Position numbers and translations under genes: made by a program. Under the pieces are notes generated by a model. It made no database searches, was not told the origin of the DNA, and saw only the letters and a list, made by a program, of their open reading frames with translations. Shown here piece by piece: positions 25,881-34,739 of a DNA stretch of 64,000 bases (positions within the stretch are counted from its first letter, which is position 1; each line of letters begins with the position of its first letter). Location: positions 1-64,000 of the forward strand of contig CBEULR010000005.1 of the NCBI GenBank assembly GCA_965544035.1, written 5' to 3'. This stretch comes from CBEULR01 sp965544035 (GTDB taxonomy: Bacteria; Bacillota; Desulfotomaculia; Desulfotomaculales; Desulforudaceae).

Positions 25881-27314
25881 TCACGCCTGATCGGCCGCCG
25901 ATTCGGGCACCTGTCCTACGACCTGCAAGAATAGGACTTTTTTCGTCATCGGGGTAATGCGGCAGAAATCGGCGGGACGAACCCCCACCACCCAGACGAT
26001 CCGCCCCCGTGCATCAACCACCAGGGGCTGATCGTCCCGTTCGGCGCGCGGCAGGCCGAGGTCGCTGAAGTATTTCTTCAGCTTAACCGTGCCGTCCAGC
26101 CCGAAGGGCGAAAACACGTCGCCGGGACGGCGATTGCGCAACTGAAGCGGCATGGTAAGGCAGTCATAGTCCAGGTAGACGCGGGAGCGGTCCTGCCCCC
26201 GACGCACGGTGTCCAGATCAATCTCACCGTCCCAGAGCACCGCCCGGACCGACCAGTCCTGTCCGGGAACCCGGGTCTCCCCGGGGACCTCAAGGGGCAC
26301 CGCATACGGCGCGCTTGAGGGCATCCCGGCCGCCCTGCCGATCACCAGACAGCGCCGAACCCTTTCGGCGGTTAAGCCGCCGGGAAGCTCCACCAAACGT
26401 CCTCCAACCGGCGAATGCACCAGATCAAACAAGTCCTCAATGTGCTTATAATCGGTCTGCGCACCCCCCGCTGCTTCCTGCCAGGCCTGTTTCAGCACCC
26501 GCCGGCAGATTACCGGGTCCAGCTCCCGCAAGCGGTCCAAATCCAGCGAGAGCCCGCCTTCATCGGACACGGATTGACGGGCCAGGTTCAGTGCCCGGCC
26601 GGCCTCACCATCCAGATAGCCGTTTTCCGCCCTTGCAATTTCGCCGAGGCGCAAGAGTGCGGTGCGCAATCCCGGGTTGTAATCCCGCTCCAGCAGGGGA
26701 ATCAGGTGGTGGCGGATCCGGTTGCGGGTGTATATCGCCTCCAGATTCGAACTGTCCTGACGGTAGACCAGGTTCCGGAGGCGGCAGTAGGCCTCGATTT
26801 CCGCCCGCCACACACCGATCAGCGGCCGGACGTAAATCCCGCGCACCGGCGGAATGCCGCCGAGACCGGCCAAACCGGTACCGCGCAGAAAATTCAGCAG
26901 GATAGTTTCACACTGGTCGTCGGCATTATGCCCCAGCGCCACAGCGGTGGCATCGACCGCCCGCGCCGTCTCATCAAGAAACCGGTAGCGAATCTCGCGC
27001 GCCGCCACCTGCGCCGAGAGTCCGTGCTCCTGACGGTAAGCCGGAACGTCAATTGATTCGGCCACACAGGGCAGGCCGTAGCGGGCGGCCAGATTCCGCA
27101 CGAAGAGCACATCCTCATCGGCCTCCGCTCCCCTGAACATGTGATTAAGATGCGCCACCGTCAGCGACAGTCCCCAATCAACAGCCAGGCGCGAAAGCAC
27201 GTCGAGCAGCGCTACCGAATCCGGTCCGCCGGAAACGGCCACCAATACCGATTCACCATTCCGAAACATCCGGTACCGGCTTACTGTCTCCCGTACACGC
27301 TCCGCAATGTCCAC
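25881..27314 (-). CDS. tilS: tRNA(Ile)-lysidine synthase
   Basis: Modifies C34 of the CAU-anticodon isoleucine tRNA with lysine, so that AUA is read as Ile. The PP-loop SGGPDSVALLDVL (about 28-40) is intact, followed by the family helices and a C-terminal domain with the LRNRRPGDVFSPFGLDGTVK motif; 477 residues is normal. The start is GTG at 27314, without an obvious ribosome site. In most spore formers spoIIE precedes tilS directly; here a RAYT unit lies between them. Confidence 0.94.
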   Translation of the reverse strand: MDIAERVRETVSRYRMFRNGESVLVAVSGGPDSVALLDVLSRLAVDWGLSLTVAHLNHMFRGAEADEDVLFVRNLAARYGLPCVAESIDVPAYRQEHGLSAQVAAREIRYRFLDETARAVDATAVALGHNADDQCETILLNFLRGTGLAGLGGIPPVRGIYVRPLIGVWRAEIEAYCRLRNLVYRQDSSNLEAIYTRNRIRHHLIPLLERDYNPGLRTALLRLGEIARAENGYLDGEAGRALNLARQSVSDEGGLSLDLDRLRELDPVICRRVLKQAWQEAAGGAQTDYKHIEDLFDLVHSPVGGRLVELPGGLTAERVRRCLVIGRAAGMPSSAPYAVPLEVPGETRVPGQDWSVRAVLWDGEIDLDTVRRGQDRSRVYLDYDCLTMPLQLRNRRPGDVFSPFGLDGTVKLKKYFSDLGLPRAERDDQPLVVDARGRIVWVVGVRPADFCRITPMTKKVLFLQVVGQVPESAADQA

Positions 27315-27420
27315 AGAAACGACACCCGTCCCATATTATACAGATTCTGCTACATTCCACACCGCCCCACCCATTCCCTCTTTTCCCAGCCGGAGCAGCT
27401 AGGGGCAGCGGAGCAGTCAG

Positions 27421-27460
27421 GGTCAGGCACTTACATTTTTCACATTTCGGCAGGATTGCC
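27421..27460 (+). repeat. Left inverted repeat of the RAYT unit
   Basis: About 38 bases beginning GGTCAGGCACTTACATTTTT, complementary with mismatches to 28455-28493. Confidence 0.7.
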
Positions 27461-27511
27461 AGGGAGACAAGCGAATTGAGGAAATGTGAATCTCCATGGA
27501 AGAGTGATCTT

Positions 27512-28408
27512 ATGCCAAGAATGCCCCGGACGCACGTGGACAACGCTTATTATCACGTTGTGGCGCGTGGAAACAACAAGCAGAATATTTTTCTCAAGGA
27601 CGCGGATTATCGCCTGTATTTATCGCTTCTGGATAAGTACAGCTCCAAACACGGTGTTGTAGTCCACGCTTATGCTCTTCTTCCCAACCATGTTCATCTG
27701 CTGGTTCAAATCGGCACCGAGCCGCTCTCTCATTTAATGAAAGTTCTGCAGCAAACCTACACCCAAGCACACAACAAGGAGTATAAGCGGGTGGGGCACC
27801 TGTTTCAGGGGCGTTACCAGGCGATGCTGGTTGAAGATGAGACTTATCTCCTGGCATTGGTGAAGTATATCCATATGAATCCCGTGGAAGCCGGTCTCTG
27901 CACCGATCCCCTCGACTACCGGTGGTCCAGCCACCGGCATTATATGCGGGGATACGGCCCCGGGAGAGTGGAAACCGGGTTCATCAAATCGGTGATGGCC
28001 GAGTATGGTTCCCGAGAAATAGACGGCTACATCCTTCTTCCGGAAAAACCTCTGCGGACCAAGATAGTCGCTCCCGAAGCGGTGAAAAGGCGCCCTCTTT
28101 CAGGTTCTGTTCCGCCTAAGAAGCTGCTCAAGGCGGTCGCTACCGTGACCGGGATTGCCCCCGTGGCCATCACCGGACCGGGTAAAGGACGCAGTATTGT
28201 CAGGGCACGCCGGCTGTTCGCGTACTGCGCAGCTTATCTTGGCGGACACTCGATGACTGAAATCGCGACATACCTCAACAAGTGCGACAGCCTGGTGAGC
28301 ATCGCCGCGGCTCACGTAAGCAGGAAAATCGAAAACAAGGACAGGGCATGGTTGGCTGATGTAAAAGCCGTGGATGCCCAATTGACACGGGATTCGGGAG
28401 AAATGTGA
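27512..28408 (+). CDS. REP-associated tyrosine transposase with DnaA-like C-terminal domain
   Basis: A 298-residue Y1 transposase. The HUH metal motif is in LLPNHVHLLVQ (about 55-65) and the catalytic Tyr is likely the one in YIHMNPVEAGL; the domain start is PRMPRTHVDNAYYHVVARGNN. After about residue 195 a helical segment (KKLLKAVATVTGIAP, then ARRLFAYCAAYLGGHSMTEIATYL) resembles DnaA domain IV, a fusion known for part of this family. ATG at 27512 is taken as start. Such proteins act on hairpin (REP-like) sequences, so the flanking and duplicated ends are its probable substrates. The gene looks intact. Confidence 0.9.
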   Translation: MPRMPRTHVDNAYYHVVARGNNKQNIFLKDADYRLYLSLLDKYSSKHGVVVHAYALLPNHVHLLVQIGTEPLSHLMKVLQQTYTQAHNKEYKRVGHLFQGRYQAMLVEDETYLLALVKYIHMNPVEAGLCTDPLDYRWSSHRHYMRGYGPGRVETGFIKSVMAEYGSREIDGYILLPEKPLRTKIVAPEAVKRRPLSGSVPPKKLLKAVATVTGIAPVAITGPGKGRSIVRARRLFAYCAAYLGGHSMTEIATYLNKCDSLVSIAAAHVSRKIENKDRAWLADVKAVDAQLTRDSGEM

Positions 28409-28454
28409 AAAGAATGACTCAGAGGTCTGACCCCTTGTAATGCCCTATTGGCGC

Positions 28455-28493
28455 GGGATTCCGGCGAAATGTAAAGAATTTAAGTGCCTGACC
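28455..28493 (-). repeat. Right inverted repeat of the RAYT unit, overlapping the spoIIE 3' end
   Basis: Carries GGGATTCCGGCGAAATGT..TTAAGTGCCTGACC. On the minus strand it supplies the codons TCA GGC ACT TAA that end spoIIE. Confidence 0.7.
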
Positions 28494-30903
28494 CCTCGCT
28501 GAGGCGGCCGACGAGGACGGTCATGTCGTCGCGGGGCTTGCCGCCCGACAACCGAAGGGCGTATTGGAGGATTGTCTCCGCCGTCTGTTGGGGGTGGGCA
28601 CGAGGGAGGTCGCGCAGAAAGCCGGCGAACAGGCTCTCTTTGTCGGCCTCGCCGGAGAGACTGTCCAGGATACCGTCGGTCACCATCACCACCATATCAT
28701 TTAAAGACAGATTCCGCACCACCGAAGAGACCTCGATCTCCTTCAGGATACCGACGGGCAGCGAGGCGCTCCGCACGATCCGCACCGTGCCTGAACTGCC
28801 GAGGACAAAGCTGGGCGAGGCCCCGATTTTCACGAATTCGGTGCGCCCGCTGTATAGGTCGATAACGGTGATGTCAACGGTCGCGAAGCTCTCATCGGGC
28901 GCACGCAGAAGCAGGATGGAGTTCACCGTCTTGACGGCCAGATCGCGCCCGAAGCCGGACTGGAACATGTGTTCCAGGAGCGAAACGGTGGTGCTGCTCT
29001 CCAGAGCAGCCGCCGCCCCCGACCCCATCCCGTCACTCAGGAGCATGGCAAACTTGCCGTCACGCAGAGTGATGCAGGATTCGGTATCCCCCGAAACCGC
29101 TTCCCCGTCCTTCCCCACCTTGGCCATGCCCACCTCGACCTGAAAGCGCACCGCCGGGTGCAGGCGGAAGGAGCATTCGGGCGCTTCGCCCGGTTCCACG
29201 CAGCCGGTGTGGCAGACGGTGAAAGGCTGCCCCATGACCTTCGACACCACCGGAGCCATAATGTACCGGCAGGCCAGATCGCCCTGGCACGGGGGACGGG
29301 TGATCGTGATTTCCAGTTTTCCATCGTCCCTTGCCGCGGCCTCTACCGTATGAAAGGGAATCTCCAGCTGTCTGAATTTGCGTCGCAGGGTGGAATCGAG
29401 GCGCCCGGCATGTTCGATACCGGCCGTGAGCTCGGCCGAGAGGTTGTGCATGATGTGGGAGAGCCCGCGCAGCTGCTCCGAAATCACCTCACGGCTCTCA
29501 ACCAGCCGCTGGTACCAGTACTGATTCATCTTGTGATTCTCATAAAGGCAGCTTAGGGCCAGCGCCAGTTCCTTGACCCGGAGGCAGCGCTTCCGGATGT
29601 GTTCCGGGAAATCCTCGGCCCGCACCTGCCCGGTGGTCTCAATCGCTTCCAGCACCTCGGACAGGTGCCGGCTGGTGCGGTAAAAGTCCCTTTCCCAACA
29701 GCTCCGGTAGAGCGGACACTCCTTGCAGATCCGTTCCCCGACTTCGGACAGCACTTCCTCGAACGACTTCCCGGGCCCGGTGTCGGGCAGCGGCGGCACC
29801 GTCTGGTTGAAGGTGCGCGACAGCTCGCCGAACATCTTCGCCCAGTTCCGGATGCGCCCTTTCACGATCTCCTCCACCTGGTCGTTTCCCGAAACACCGG
29901 TTGTGGTAACCGAGGACGGGAGTGCGGCCACCAGCTTGTCCCGCCAGCTGTAAGGGATCAGAAGCAACACACCGATAGCGAGCCCGCTTTCGGCCAGTAC
30001 ACCGGCCAGGACGGCATAGTCACTCGTGTAAATGGAGAGCACGATGTTGCCGAGCAGAAATCCCGCCGCCACACCAAGCTTGCCGAAATGCCGGCCCAGT
30101 CCGGCCAGAAAACCGGCAAAGGCGTACACACCCACCACGGCCGGCGTAACGGTGTAGGCCAGACCGGGTATGATTCCTACCACGGCGCCCGCCGCCGCCC
30201 CCATTCCTACTCCCCCGGCCAGGGCGGCCGCGAGAATCACAAACTTGCTCAGCACCCCGCTCAAGGTCACCGTCTGATAGCCGATCTCCGCCGTTCCCGC
30301 CAGTACACCGGCGCCCAGCACGGCGGCGCAGAATACCTCCTCGGCGGAAAGCGCACGGCCGCGCACGGCAAAAACCCGCAGGAATACATAGGCGAGAGTG
30401 CCCGCGATCACCGCCTCAAAAAGGACGGCCACGTATTCATAGAGGGTCCCCGCCTCAAAAGCCAAAAAAGAAGCCTTTACTATCAGAACGGCCGCACCCG
30501 TCAACACGATGACGGCCGGCCACGGATTGCGCATATCACCGGGAATGGCACGCAGGCCAAAGACAATAACCGCCACAGCCAACAGGGAACGCCCCATTTC
30601 CGCGGCCGGCAATACCGAGGCCTGTCCGAGGAGCGAAAAGAAAACCACCGGCCAAGCGCCGGGGCCGAAGCTGAAGAGGGCGGCCGCCGATACCGCGGGT
30701 GTAAAAGGGGTGAGTTCCCCGACCAGAACGGCCCGGCCCAAAAAGAAACCGGCACCGCAGAGCGCAAGTATCCGCCAGTTCAACGATTCGAGAACCCTTT
30801 CCCAGCGAACGGTGCGCGCGGGCCGTCTCCGTCCAACCGGGACCGCACTGGCCCAGTGCGTCGCCCGGCCGTCACGGATAACGTTGATGTCCTCTTGGGC
30901 CAC
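28480..30903 (-). CDS. spoIIE: Stage II sporulation protein E (PP2C phosphatase)
   Basis: Membrane phosphatase that dephosphorylates SpoIIAA and so activates sigma-F in the forespore. The first half has about ten hydrophobic helices (residues 40-330), then a regulatory linker with cysteine motif CKECPLYRSCW. A C-terminal PP2C domain follows (LLSDGMGSGAAAALES near 620; VMVTDGILDSL; RDDMTVLVGRL). At 807 residues it is of normal size. It starts with GTG at 30903 with AGGTGA upstream. The final SGT and stop come from the inverted repeat of the adjacent RAYT unit, so the original terminus was altered. Confidence 0.95.
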   Translation of the reverse strand: MAQEDINVIRDGRATHWASAVPVGRRRPARTVRWERVLESLNWRILALCGAGFFLGRAVLVGELTPFTPAVSAAALFSFGPGAWPVVFFSLLGQASVLPAAEMGRSLLAVAVIVFGLRAIPGDMRNPWPAVIVLTGAAVLIVKASFLAFEAGTLYEYVAVLFEAVIAGTLAYVFLRVFAVRGRALSAEEVFCAAVLGAGVLAGTAEIGYQTVTLSGVLSKFVILAAALAGGVGMGAAAGAVVGIIPGLAYTVTPAVVGVYAFAGFLAGLGRHFGKLGVAAGFLLGNIVLSIYTSDYAVLAGVLAESGLAIGVLLLIPYSWRDKLVAALPSSVTTTGVSGNDQVEEIVKGRIRNWAKMFGELSRTFNQTVPPLPDTGPGKSFEEVLSEVGERICKECPLYRSCWERDFYRTSRHLSEVLEAIETTGQVRAEDFPEHIRKRCLRVKELALALSCLYENHKMNQYWYQRLVESREVISEQLRGLSHIMHNLSAELTAGIEHAGRLDSTLRRKFRQLEIPFHTVEAAARDDGKLEITITRPPCQGDLACRYIMAPVVSKVMGQPFTVCHTGCVEPGEAPECSFRLHPAVRFQVEVGMAKVGKDGEAVSGDTESCITLRDGKFAMLLSDGMGSGAAAALESSTTVSLLEHMFQSGFGRDLAVKTVNSILLLRAPDESFATVDITVIDLYSGRTEFVKIGASPSFVLGSSGTVRIVRSASLPVGILKEIEVSSVVRNLSLNDMVVMVTDGILDSLSGEADKESLFAGFLRDLPRAHPQQTAETILQYALRLSGGKPRDDMTVLVGRLSEGSGT

Positions 30904-30974
30904 AAACCGTCACCTGCCTAGCTTCAGTAGTCAGTGGTCAGTATCCAGCATTCAAGGGAAGGAAGTGCGGATTG

Positions 30975-31226
30975 GTGGCATCCGGGTTTATCTCCGGGCG
31001 ACTTGTGCGATTCGGGCACCATTCTTAGCGAAGGTGAGGGCTGTGCGGCCCCCGACGAGGACGTTTACGGGCGCTTCCGCACTACTCCCTCCGGCCGACG
31101 CCCGGACCGGCCGCTTTGGAAAATGGCGCCCGTAAACAATCCGCAGGAGGGGGATTGCCGCACACCGAACCGAGCTTAGAAATGGTCGAATCGCTAAACG
31201 GAGACCGGGGTAAACCCGGATGATAC
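30975..31226 (+). repeat. Foldback repeat family, copy C (spoIIE-ppx gap)
   Basis: About 250 bases bounded by GTGGCATCCGGGTTTATC and GGTAAACCCGGATGATAC, with the same nested arms as the other copies. Beyond its right end is a further segment (31230-31280, containing TCCTCTGATGGTGTC and AGTCTGGCTACC) that resembles the sequence beside copies A and E. It fills most of the 422-base gap between spoIIE and ppx; nothing else is seen there. Confidence 0.85.
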
Positions 31227-31325
31227 GATACCATTTCGGTCCTCTGATGGTGTCAACCGTCAGGGGAACACAACAGTCTGGCTACCGACTACTGTTATTA
31301 TAGGACAGGTGACAGGAAATAATTG

Positions 31326-32243
31326 TCAATATGCATCGGCACCGGAGAGTTTTATTTCGACACCGTCGGCGGCGGTGAGCGCCAAACCATGTAGAATATC
31401 GGCCTCGCTGACCACGATCCGCCCCCGCCGGAGCTCACGCATCGCCACCGCCACAATCAATGCGCCGGCTTCGATAATATCCGCACGCTCAGGCTGCAGT
31501 CCGGGAGTTTGCCGGAGTTCTTCCAGGGATTTCTTCCTGATCTCGGTCAACAGGCGTCCGACATCGAAATAAGTCAGGCGGTAACCGTGCACGCGGGCGG
31601 AATCATAATCGACAAGCCGCTGGTTCATCGCGGCCAAAGTCGTGATCGTGCCGCCCACCCCAACCAGCTCAAATTCGCGCAGGGCGGCCAATTCCCTGGT
31701 TACGGGCGCCAGCGCCGTCCTGATCTCCTGCTCGCCGGCCCCCTGTTCGGTCATACGCACCGCGCCAACATTGAGGCTTCGGTACTGCAGAGTACCTTCC
31801 TTATTCCAGACGAATTCGGTGCTCCCGCCGCCCACATCAATCACCACGAAGGCCGAAGAATCAATGACCAACCCGGCCTCCACCCCCCGGTAGGCCAGCT
31901 TTGCTTCTTCCTCGCCGCTCAAGACACGGACGGCGATCCCGGTTTCCCGCCGCACCGTTTCGAGGAACGCATCGCCGTCCACCGCATCGCGGACGGCACT
32001 GGTCGCCGCCGCTGCGACCTGCTCTACCCCCTCTTCGCGCAGAATCTCACTGTATTCGCGGAGCACCTCTACCGTCCGCCGGACGGCTTCGGGCTTCAGC
32101 CGCCCGGTCTTACCGGTACCCTCGCCCAGCCTGGTTATCACCATCCGGGTGCGCACCGGCCTCACCCGGCCGTTCTCTACCTCGGCCACCAAGAGACGGG
32201 TGGAGTTGGTACCGATATCAACTGCGCCCACCTTTCTCGCCAA
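31326..32243 (-). CDS. ppx: Ppx/GppA-family exopolyphosphatase
   Basis: Actin-like ATPase-fold phosphatase that removes phosphate from polyphosphate or from pppGpp. Motifs are GAVDIGTNSTRLLVAEV near the start, VIDVGGGSTEFVW (about 135-147) and VGVGGTITTLAAM. The product is about 305 residues, the short form lacking the C-terminal HD-type domain. TTG at 32243 fits GAGG at 8 bases and yields the conserved N terminus; GTG at 32252 is an alternative. Polyphosphate versus pppGpp preference is not visible. Confidence 0.9.
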   Translation of the reverse strand: MARKVGAVDIGTNSTRLLVAEVENGRVRPVRTRMVITRLGEGTGKTGRLKPEAVRRTVEVLREYSEILREEGVEQVAAAATSAVRDAVDGDAFLETVRRETGIAVRVLSGEEEAKLAYRGVEAGLVIDSSAFVVIDVGGGSTEFVWNKEGTLQYRSLNVGAVRMTEQGAGEQEIRTALAPVTRELAALREFELVGVGGTITTLAAMNQRLVDYDSARVHGYRLTYFDVGRLLTEIRKKSLEELRQTPGLQPERADIIEAGALIVAVAMRELRRGRIVVSEADILHGLALTAADGVEIKLSGADAY

Positions 32244-32264
32244 GTGATTCACCTCACGTTATTC

Positions 32265-32293
32265 TTGACTGAACCGGCCATTTCATATATACA
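32265..32293 (+). promoter_or_regulatory. Possible promoter of hisG
   Basis: TTGACT (32265-32270) and TATACA (32288-32293) are spaced by 17 bases, ending 67 bases before the hisG start. Confidence 0.5.
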
Positions 32294-32359
32294 TTAAAGG
32301 TATCATTAATAAGGTATGGACGGGGGAAACCCTGTCACTTCATAAGGAGGATCCGTCCA

Positions 32360-33229
32360 TTGAAATTGCGCCTTGGCTTACCTAAAGGAAGTCTTCAGGA
32401 AAAAACCTTTCAGCTGTTCCGCAAGGCCGGTTATAAGATTACCGTAAACTCCCGTTCCTACTACCCCGAGGTAAACGACCCGGAACTGGAGATCCTGCTG
32501 ATGCGCGCCCAGGAAATCCCGCGCTATGTAAACGATGGCGTACTCGACGCCGGCCTAAGCGGTCTGGACTGGATCATGGAGAACCGCGCCGACGTAGTCG
32601 AAGTGGCTGATCTGGTCTATGCCCGCCAGTCCCAGCGTCCGGTACGGCTCGTGTTGGCCGTGGCCCAGGACAGCCCCATCCAATCGGTGTCCGACCTGCA
32701 GGGAAAACGGATCGCCACCGAACTGGTCCAGGTCACCAAAGACTATCTGGCGAAAAACGGCGTCCAGGCCGTTGTGGAGTACTCCTACGGCGCCACCGAG
32801 GTAAAGGTTCCGAACCTGGTCGACGCCATCGCCGACCTGACCGAAACCGGCAGCTCCCTCCGGGCGAACAATCTCCGGGTGATCGCCACCATTCTGGAGT
32901 CGACCACCAAACTGCACGCCAACCGGGAGGCGTGGAAAGACCCCTGGAAACGCGAAAAACTGGAGGACATGGCCGTACTCCTGTTGGGCGCACTCCGGGC
33001 CGAATCCCGCGTGGGGCTGAAGATGAACGTCCCGGGCGACCGCATCAATGAGGTGCTCGAAAACCTGCCGTCGATGAAACACCCCACGGTCTCCAAGCTT
33101 TACAACAGCAGTTGGGTGGCGGTGGAGACCATCCTTCCCGAGGAACAGGTGCGGGATCTCATCCCCTGGCTGAAAAAGGCGGGCGCGCAGGACATCATCG
33201 AGTATCCGCTGAACAAGGTCATTCCCTAA
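32360..33229 (+). CDS. hisG: ATP phosphoribosyltransferase (long form)
   Basis: First enzyme of histidine synthesis, joining ATP and PRPP. The 289 residues include two periplasmic-binding-like lobes (LPKGSLQEKTFQLF at the start; GKRIATELVQVTKDYLAKNGV in the middle) and a C-terminal HisG_C regulatory domain (about 210-289), so it should be feedback-inhibited and independent of HisZ. TTG at 32360 follows AAGGAGG. It stands alone, with its own terminator at 33258 and no other his genes in view. Confidence 0.94.
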   Translation: MKLRLGLPKGSLQEKTFQLFRKAGYKITVNSRSYYPEVNDPELEILLMRAQEIPRYVNDGVLDAGLSGLDWIMENRADVVEVADLVYARQSQRPVRLVLAVAQDSPIQSVSDLQGKRIATELVQVTKDYLAKNGVQAVVEYSYGATEVKVPNLVDAIADLTETGSSLRANNLRVIATILESTTKLHANREAWKDPWKREKLEDMAVLLLGALRAESRVGLKMNVPGDRINEVLENLPSMKHPTVSKLYNSSWVAVETILPEEQVRDLIPWLKKAGAQDIIEYPLNKVIP

Positions 33230-33257
33230 CCCGATAAACCACTTCCCAAGAACCGTG

Positions 33258-33291
33258 AAGCCCCCGGTGATTACCGGAGGCTTTCTCTTTT
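33258..33291 (+). terminator. Intrinsic terminator of hisG
   Basis: AAGCCCCCGGT pairs with ACCGGAGGCTT (one mismatch) around GATT and is followed by TCTCTTTT. Confidence 0.85.
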
Positions 33292-33451
33292 ATCTGTTCC
33301 CGCCGGACCGGCCCGTAAGCCGCGGCCAAAGGCAGTACCGCAGATCAAGCAGCACCAAAGCGGCCAAACCGAGCGCAAAGCCTACCGTCCGTCGCACCCG
33401 GATCCGCAGCATCCGGAAGGGACACTTTGACGGAGCTTTTTCCACAGACAC
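33290..33451 (-). CDS. Possible 53-residue small membrane protein
   Basis: Short ORF with a basic N-terminal part (KCPFRMLRIRVRRT), one hydrophobic helix (VGFALGLAALVLLDL, about 23-37) and a basic tail. The GTG start at 33451 has GGGGGG 6 bases upstream, and the TAA lies at the tail of the hisG terminator. The codon choice looks coding, but no family is recognised. It is convergent to hisG and upstream of divIC on the same strand as the sporulation genes. Confidence 0.45.
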   Translation of the reverse strand: MSVEKAPSKCPFRMLRIRVRRTVGFALGLAALVLLDLRYCLWPRLTGRSGGNR

Positions 33452-33556
33452 CGCTATCCCCCCATGTGATTCCCGGTTTACCTCACTTTAACAAACCGGA
33501 ACCAAACACGCAAGCTTCCCGCCCCCTATTCACTACTCGCTACTCACTACTGACGC

Positions 33557-33889
33557 TCAATCCGTAATACTGGTATCAATATTTGCACCCTCATACACCG
33601 TCACAATCCTGGTCTCCCCCGGCTTAATCAGGCCCAACCGCTCCCGGGCCGCATCCTCGATGTATCCCTCGCTCTCAAGCACCGTGAGGCGGTCCCACAA
33701 CTCCTCGTTCTTTTCCTTCAGCTTTATTACCTGGCTTTCAACCTCATCCAGAGAAGCCTGCATCGCCCAGAGCCGCGTCACCTGTGAACCAAGGCAAATG
33801 GAGATATACAAAAGCACTATGGTGAGAATCAGAATCGGCAGCCTGCTTTTCATCAGATTAAACCTGCGCTTCTTCGGCGCCGCCTTCAT
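33557..33889 (-). CDS. divIC: FtsB/DivIC-family septum formation initiator
   Basis: Small bitopic division protein: a short basic N terminus (KAAPKKRRFNLMKSR), one membrane helix (LPILILTIVLLYISICLG), then a leucine-zipper-like coiled coil (VESQVIKLKEKNEELWDRL) and the family ending YIEDAARERLGLIKPGE. ATG at 33889 gives about 110 residues and overlaps the upstream gene by 32 bases; ATG at 33853 is an alternative. Position after yabQ/yabP matches the Bacillus order. Confidence 0.88.
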   Translation of the reverse strand: MKAAPKKRRFNLMKSRLPILILTIVLLYISICLGSQVTRLWAMQASLDEVESQVIKLKEKNEELWDRLTVLESEGYIEDAARERLGLIKPGETRIVTVYEGANIDTSITD

Positions 33890-34124
33890 CGCCGTCACCA
33901 CCCTCATCTTCATCCTCATCGAACAGACCGAGCACATCACCGCCGAGCAGAATGACCACCTGGTAGCCCTTGGCACGAGCGCGGCTGTAAAGGGTAGCCA
34001 CCGTACTCGCGCTCAGCCCCAGCTTTTTTGCGATCTGTTCATTGGAACGGTTCATTTCCTTGAGCACCACCACCTGGCGCTCACGAAAGCTCAGCCTTTC
34101 GGCACCACGGATCTCTATTTGCAC
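33858..34124 (-). CDS. Sigma-70 region 4-like helix-turn-helix protein with acidic tail
   Basis: An 88-residue protein. The first 55 residues (LSFRERQVVVLKEMNRSNEQ through LGLSASTVATLYSRARAKG) form a helix-turn-helix like sigma factor region 4 or LuxR. The last part is strongly acidic (DEDEDEGGDGDEGGAEE). It overlaps divIC, which suggests coupled expression. It could be a regulator of the division/sporulation genes; the target is unknown. Confidence 0.75.
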   Translation of the reverse strand: MQIEIRGAERLSFRERQVVVLKEMNRSNEQIAKKLGLSASTVATLYSRARAKGYQVVILLGGDVLGLFDEDEDEGGDGDEGGAEEAQV

Positions 34125-34274
34125 GGCTTATCCCCAGCTCTATCCACAAACTGTGTATAATTTGACTACAAAAGTACTGAAAGCATTTCGGCACCAGGGT
34201 AGACATTTCCTGCTTCAACCCCAAAAATTTAGAAATCACCAGTGAATAGTGTAAAGATGCGAAAGGAAAGGGGG

Positions 34275-34739
34275 ATGATGAGCTCGAACACTGATCAGTA
34301 TGATCATCGGCAGAAAAGGGAGTGCGGCGGGATGGCCAAGCAGACAAGCAACGTGCGCGATAAACGGGGGTCGACGGGGCAGAGGCGGGTAAGTACCCAG
34401 TATGCCCGGCGAACTCAGGATCCGTCCTTATTCCGTATGTTTGTCCCCGTAATTATTTTCGGCGGGGCCATACTCTGGGCGGCCGCAGACCGGGGGAACA
34501 GCGCTTGGGCGGTAGCCGCTCTCGCCCTGGGACTCGGCCTGATGCTCGCATTCCTGGCCCCCCGACACAAGGTGCTGCTGGGCAGCCTTCCGGCGCTGGG
34601 CACCTTCGTAATTCTTCTGATCTCTGAAGCGAGCAGCGGTTGGGCCGCTTTGCGGGAAGTCGCCGATTTCTGGGTGCCCGTTGGCCTGGGCGCGATCGCG
34701 GGTGCCCTGCTGGGCTCACGGATTAAGCTCCGCCGTTAG
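34275..34739 (+). CDS. Hypothetical membrane protein
   Basis: About 154 residues: a hydrophilic, basic N-terminal half followed by four hydrophobic segments (FVPVIIFGGAILWAAA, AVAALALGLGLMLAFL, LGSLPALGTFVILLI, VPVGLGAIAGALLGS). No family is recognised. It is a plus-strand gene set against the minus-strand sporulation block, overlapping the end of yabQ by 17 bases. GGGGG lies just before ATG 34275/34278; ATG 34332, with GGGAG upstream, is another possible start. Confidence 0.65.
   Translation: MMSSNTDQYDHRQKRECGGMAKQTSNVRDKRGSTGQRRVSTQYARRTQDPSLFRMFVPVIIFGGAILWAAADRGNSAWAVAALALGLGLMLAFLAPRHKVLLGSLPALGTFVILLISEASSGWAALREVADFWVPVGLGAIAGALLGSRIKLRR

Larger units (their letters stand above)
27421..28493 (+). 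mobile_element. RAYT (IS200-like) unit with imperfect terminal inverted repeats
   Basis: A 1.07-kb unit between tilS and spoIIE. Its ends are inverted copies: the left reads GGTCAGGCACTTACATT..CACATTTCGGCAGGATT and the right carries its complement with a few mismatches. Inside is one transposase gene. The right end lies within the last codons of spoIIE. A direct duplicate of the right end occurs around 28381-28432 and forms the 3' end of the transposase gene. Confidence 0.75.

Noticed and set aside
33255..33491. A 78-codon plus-strand ORF after hisG
   Set aside because: It begins inside the hisG terminator and lacks a ribosome site; the minus-strand ORF there is more plausible.
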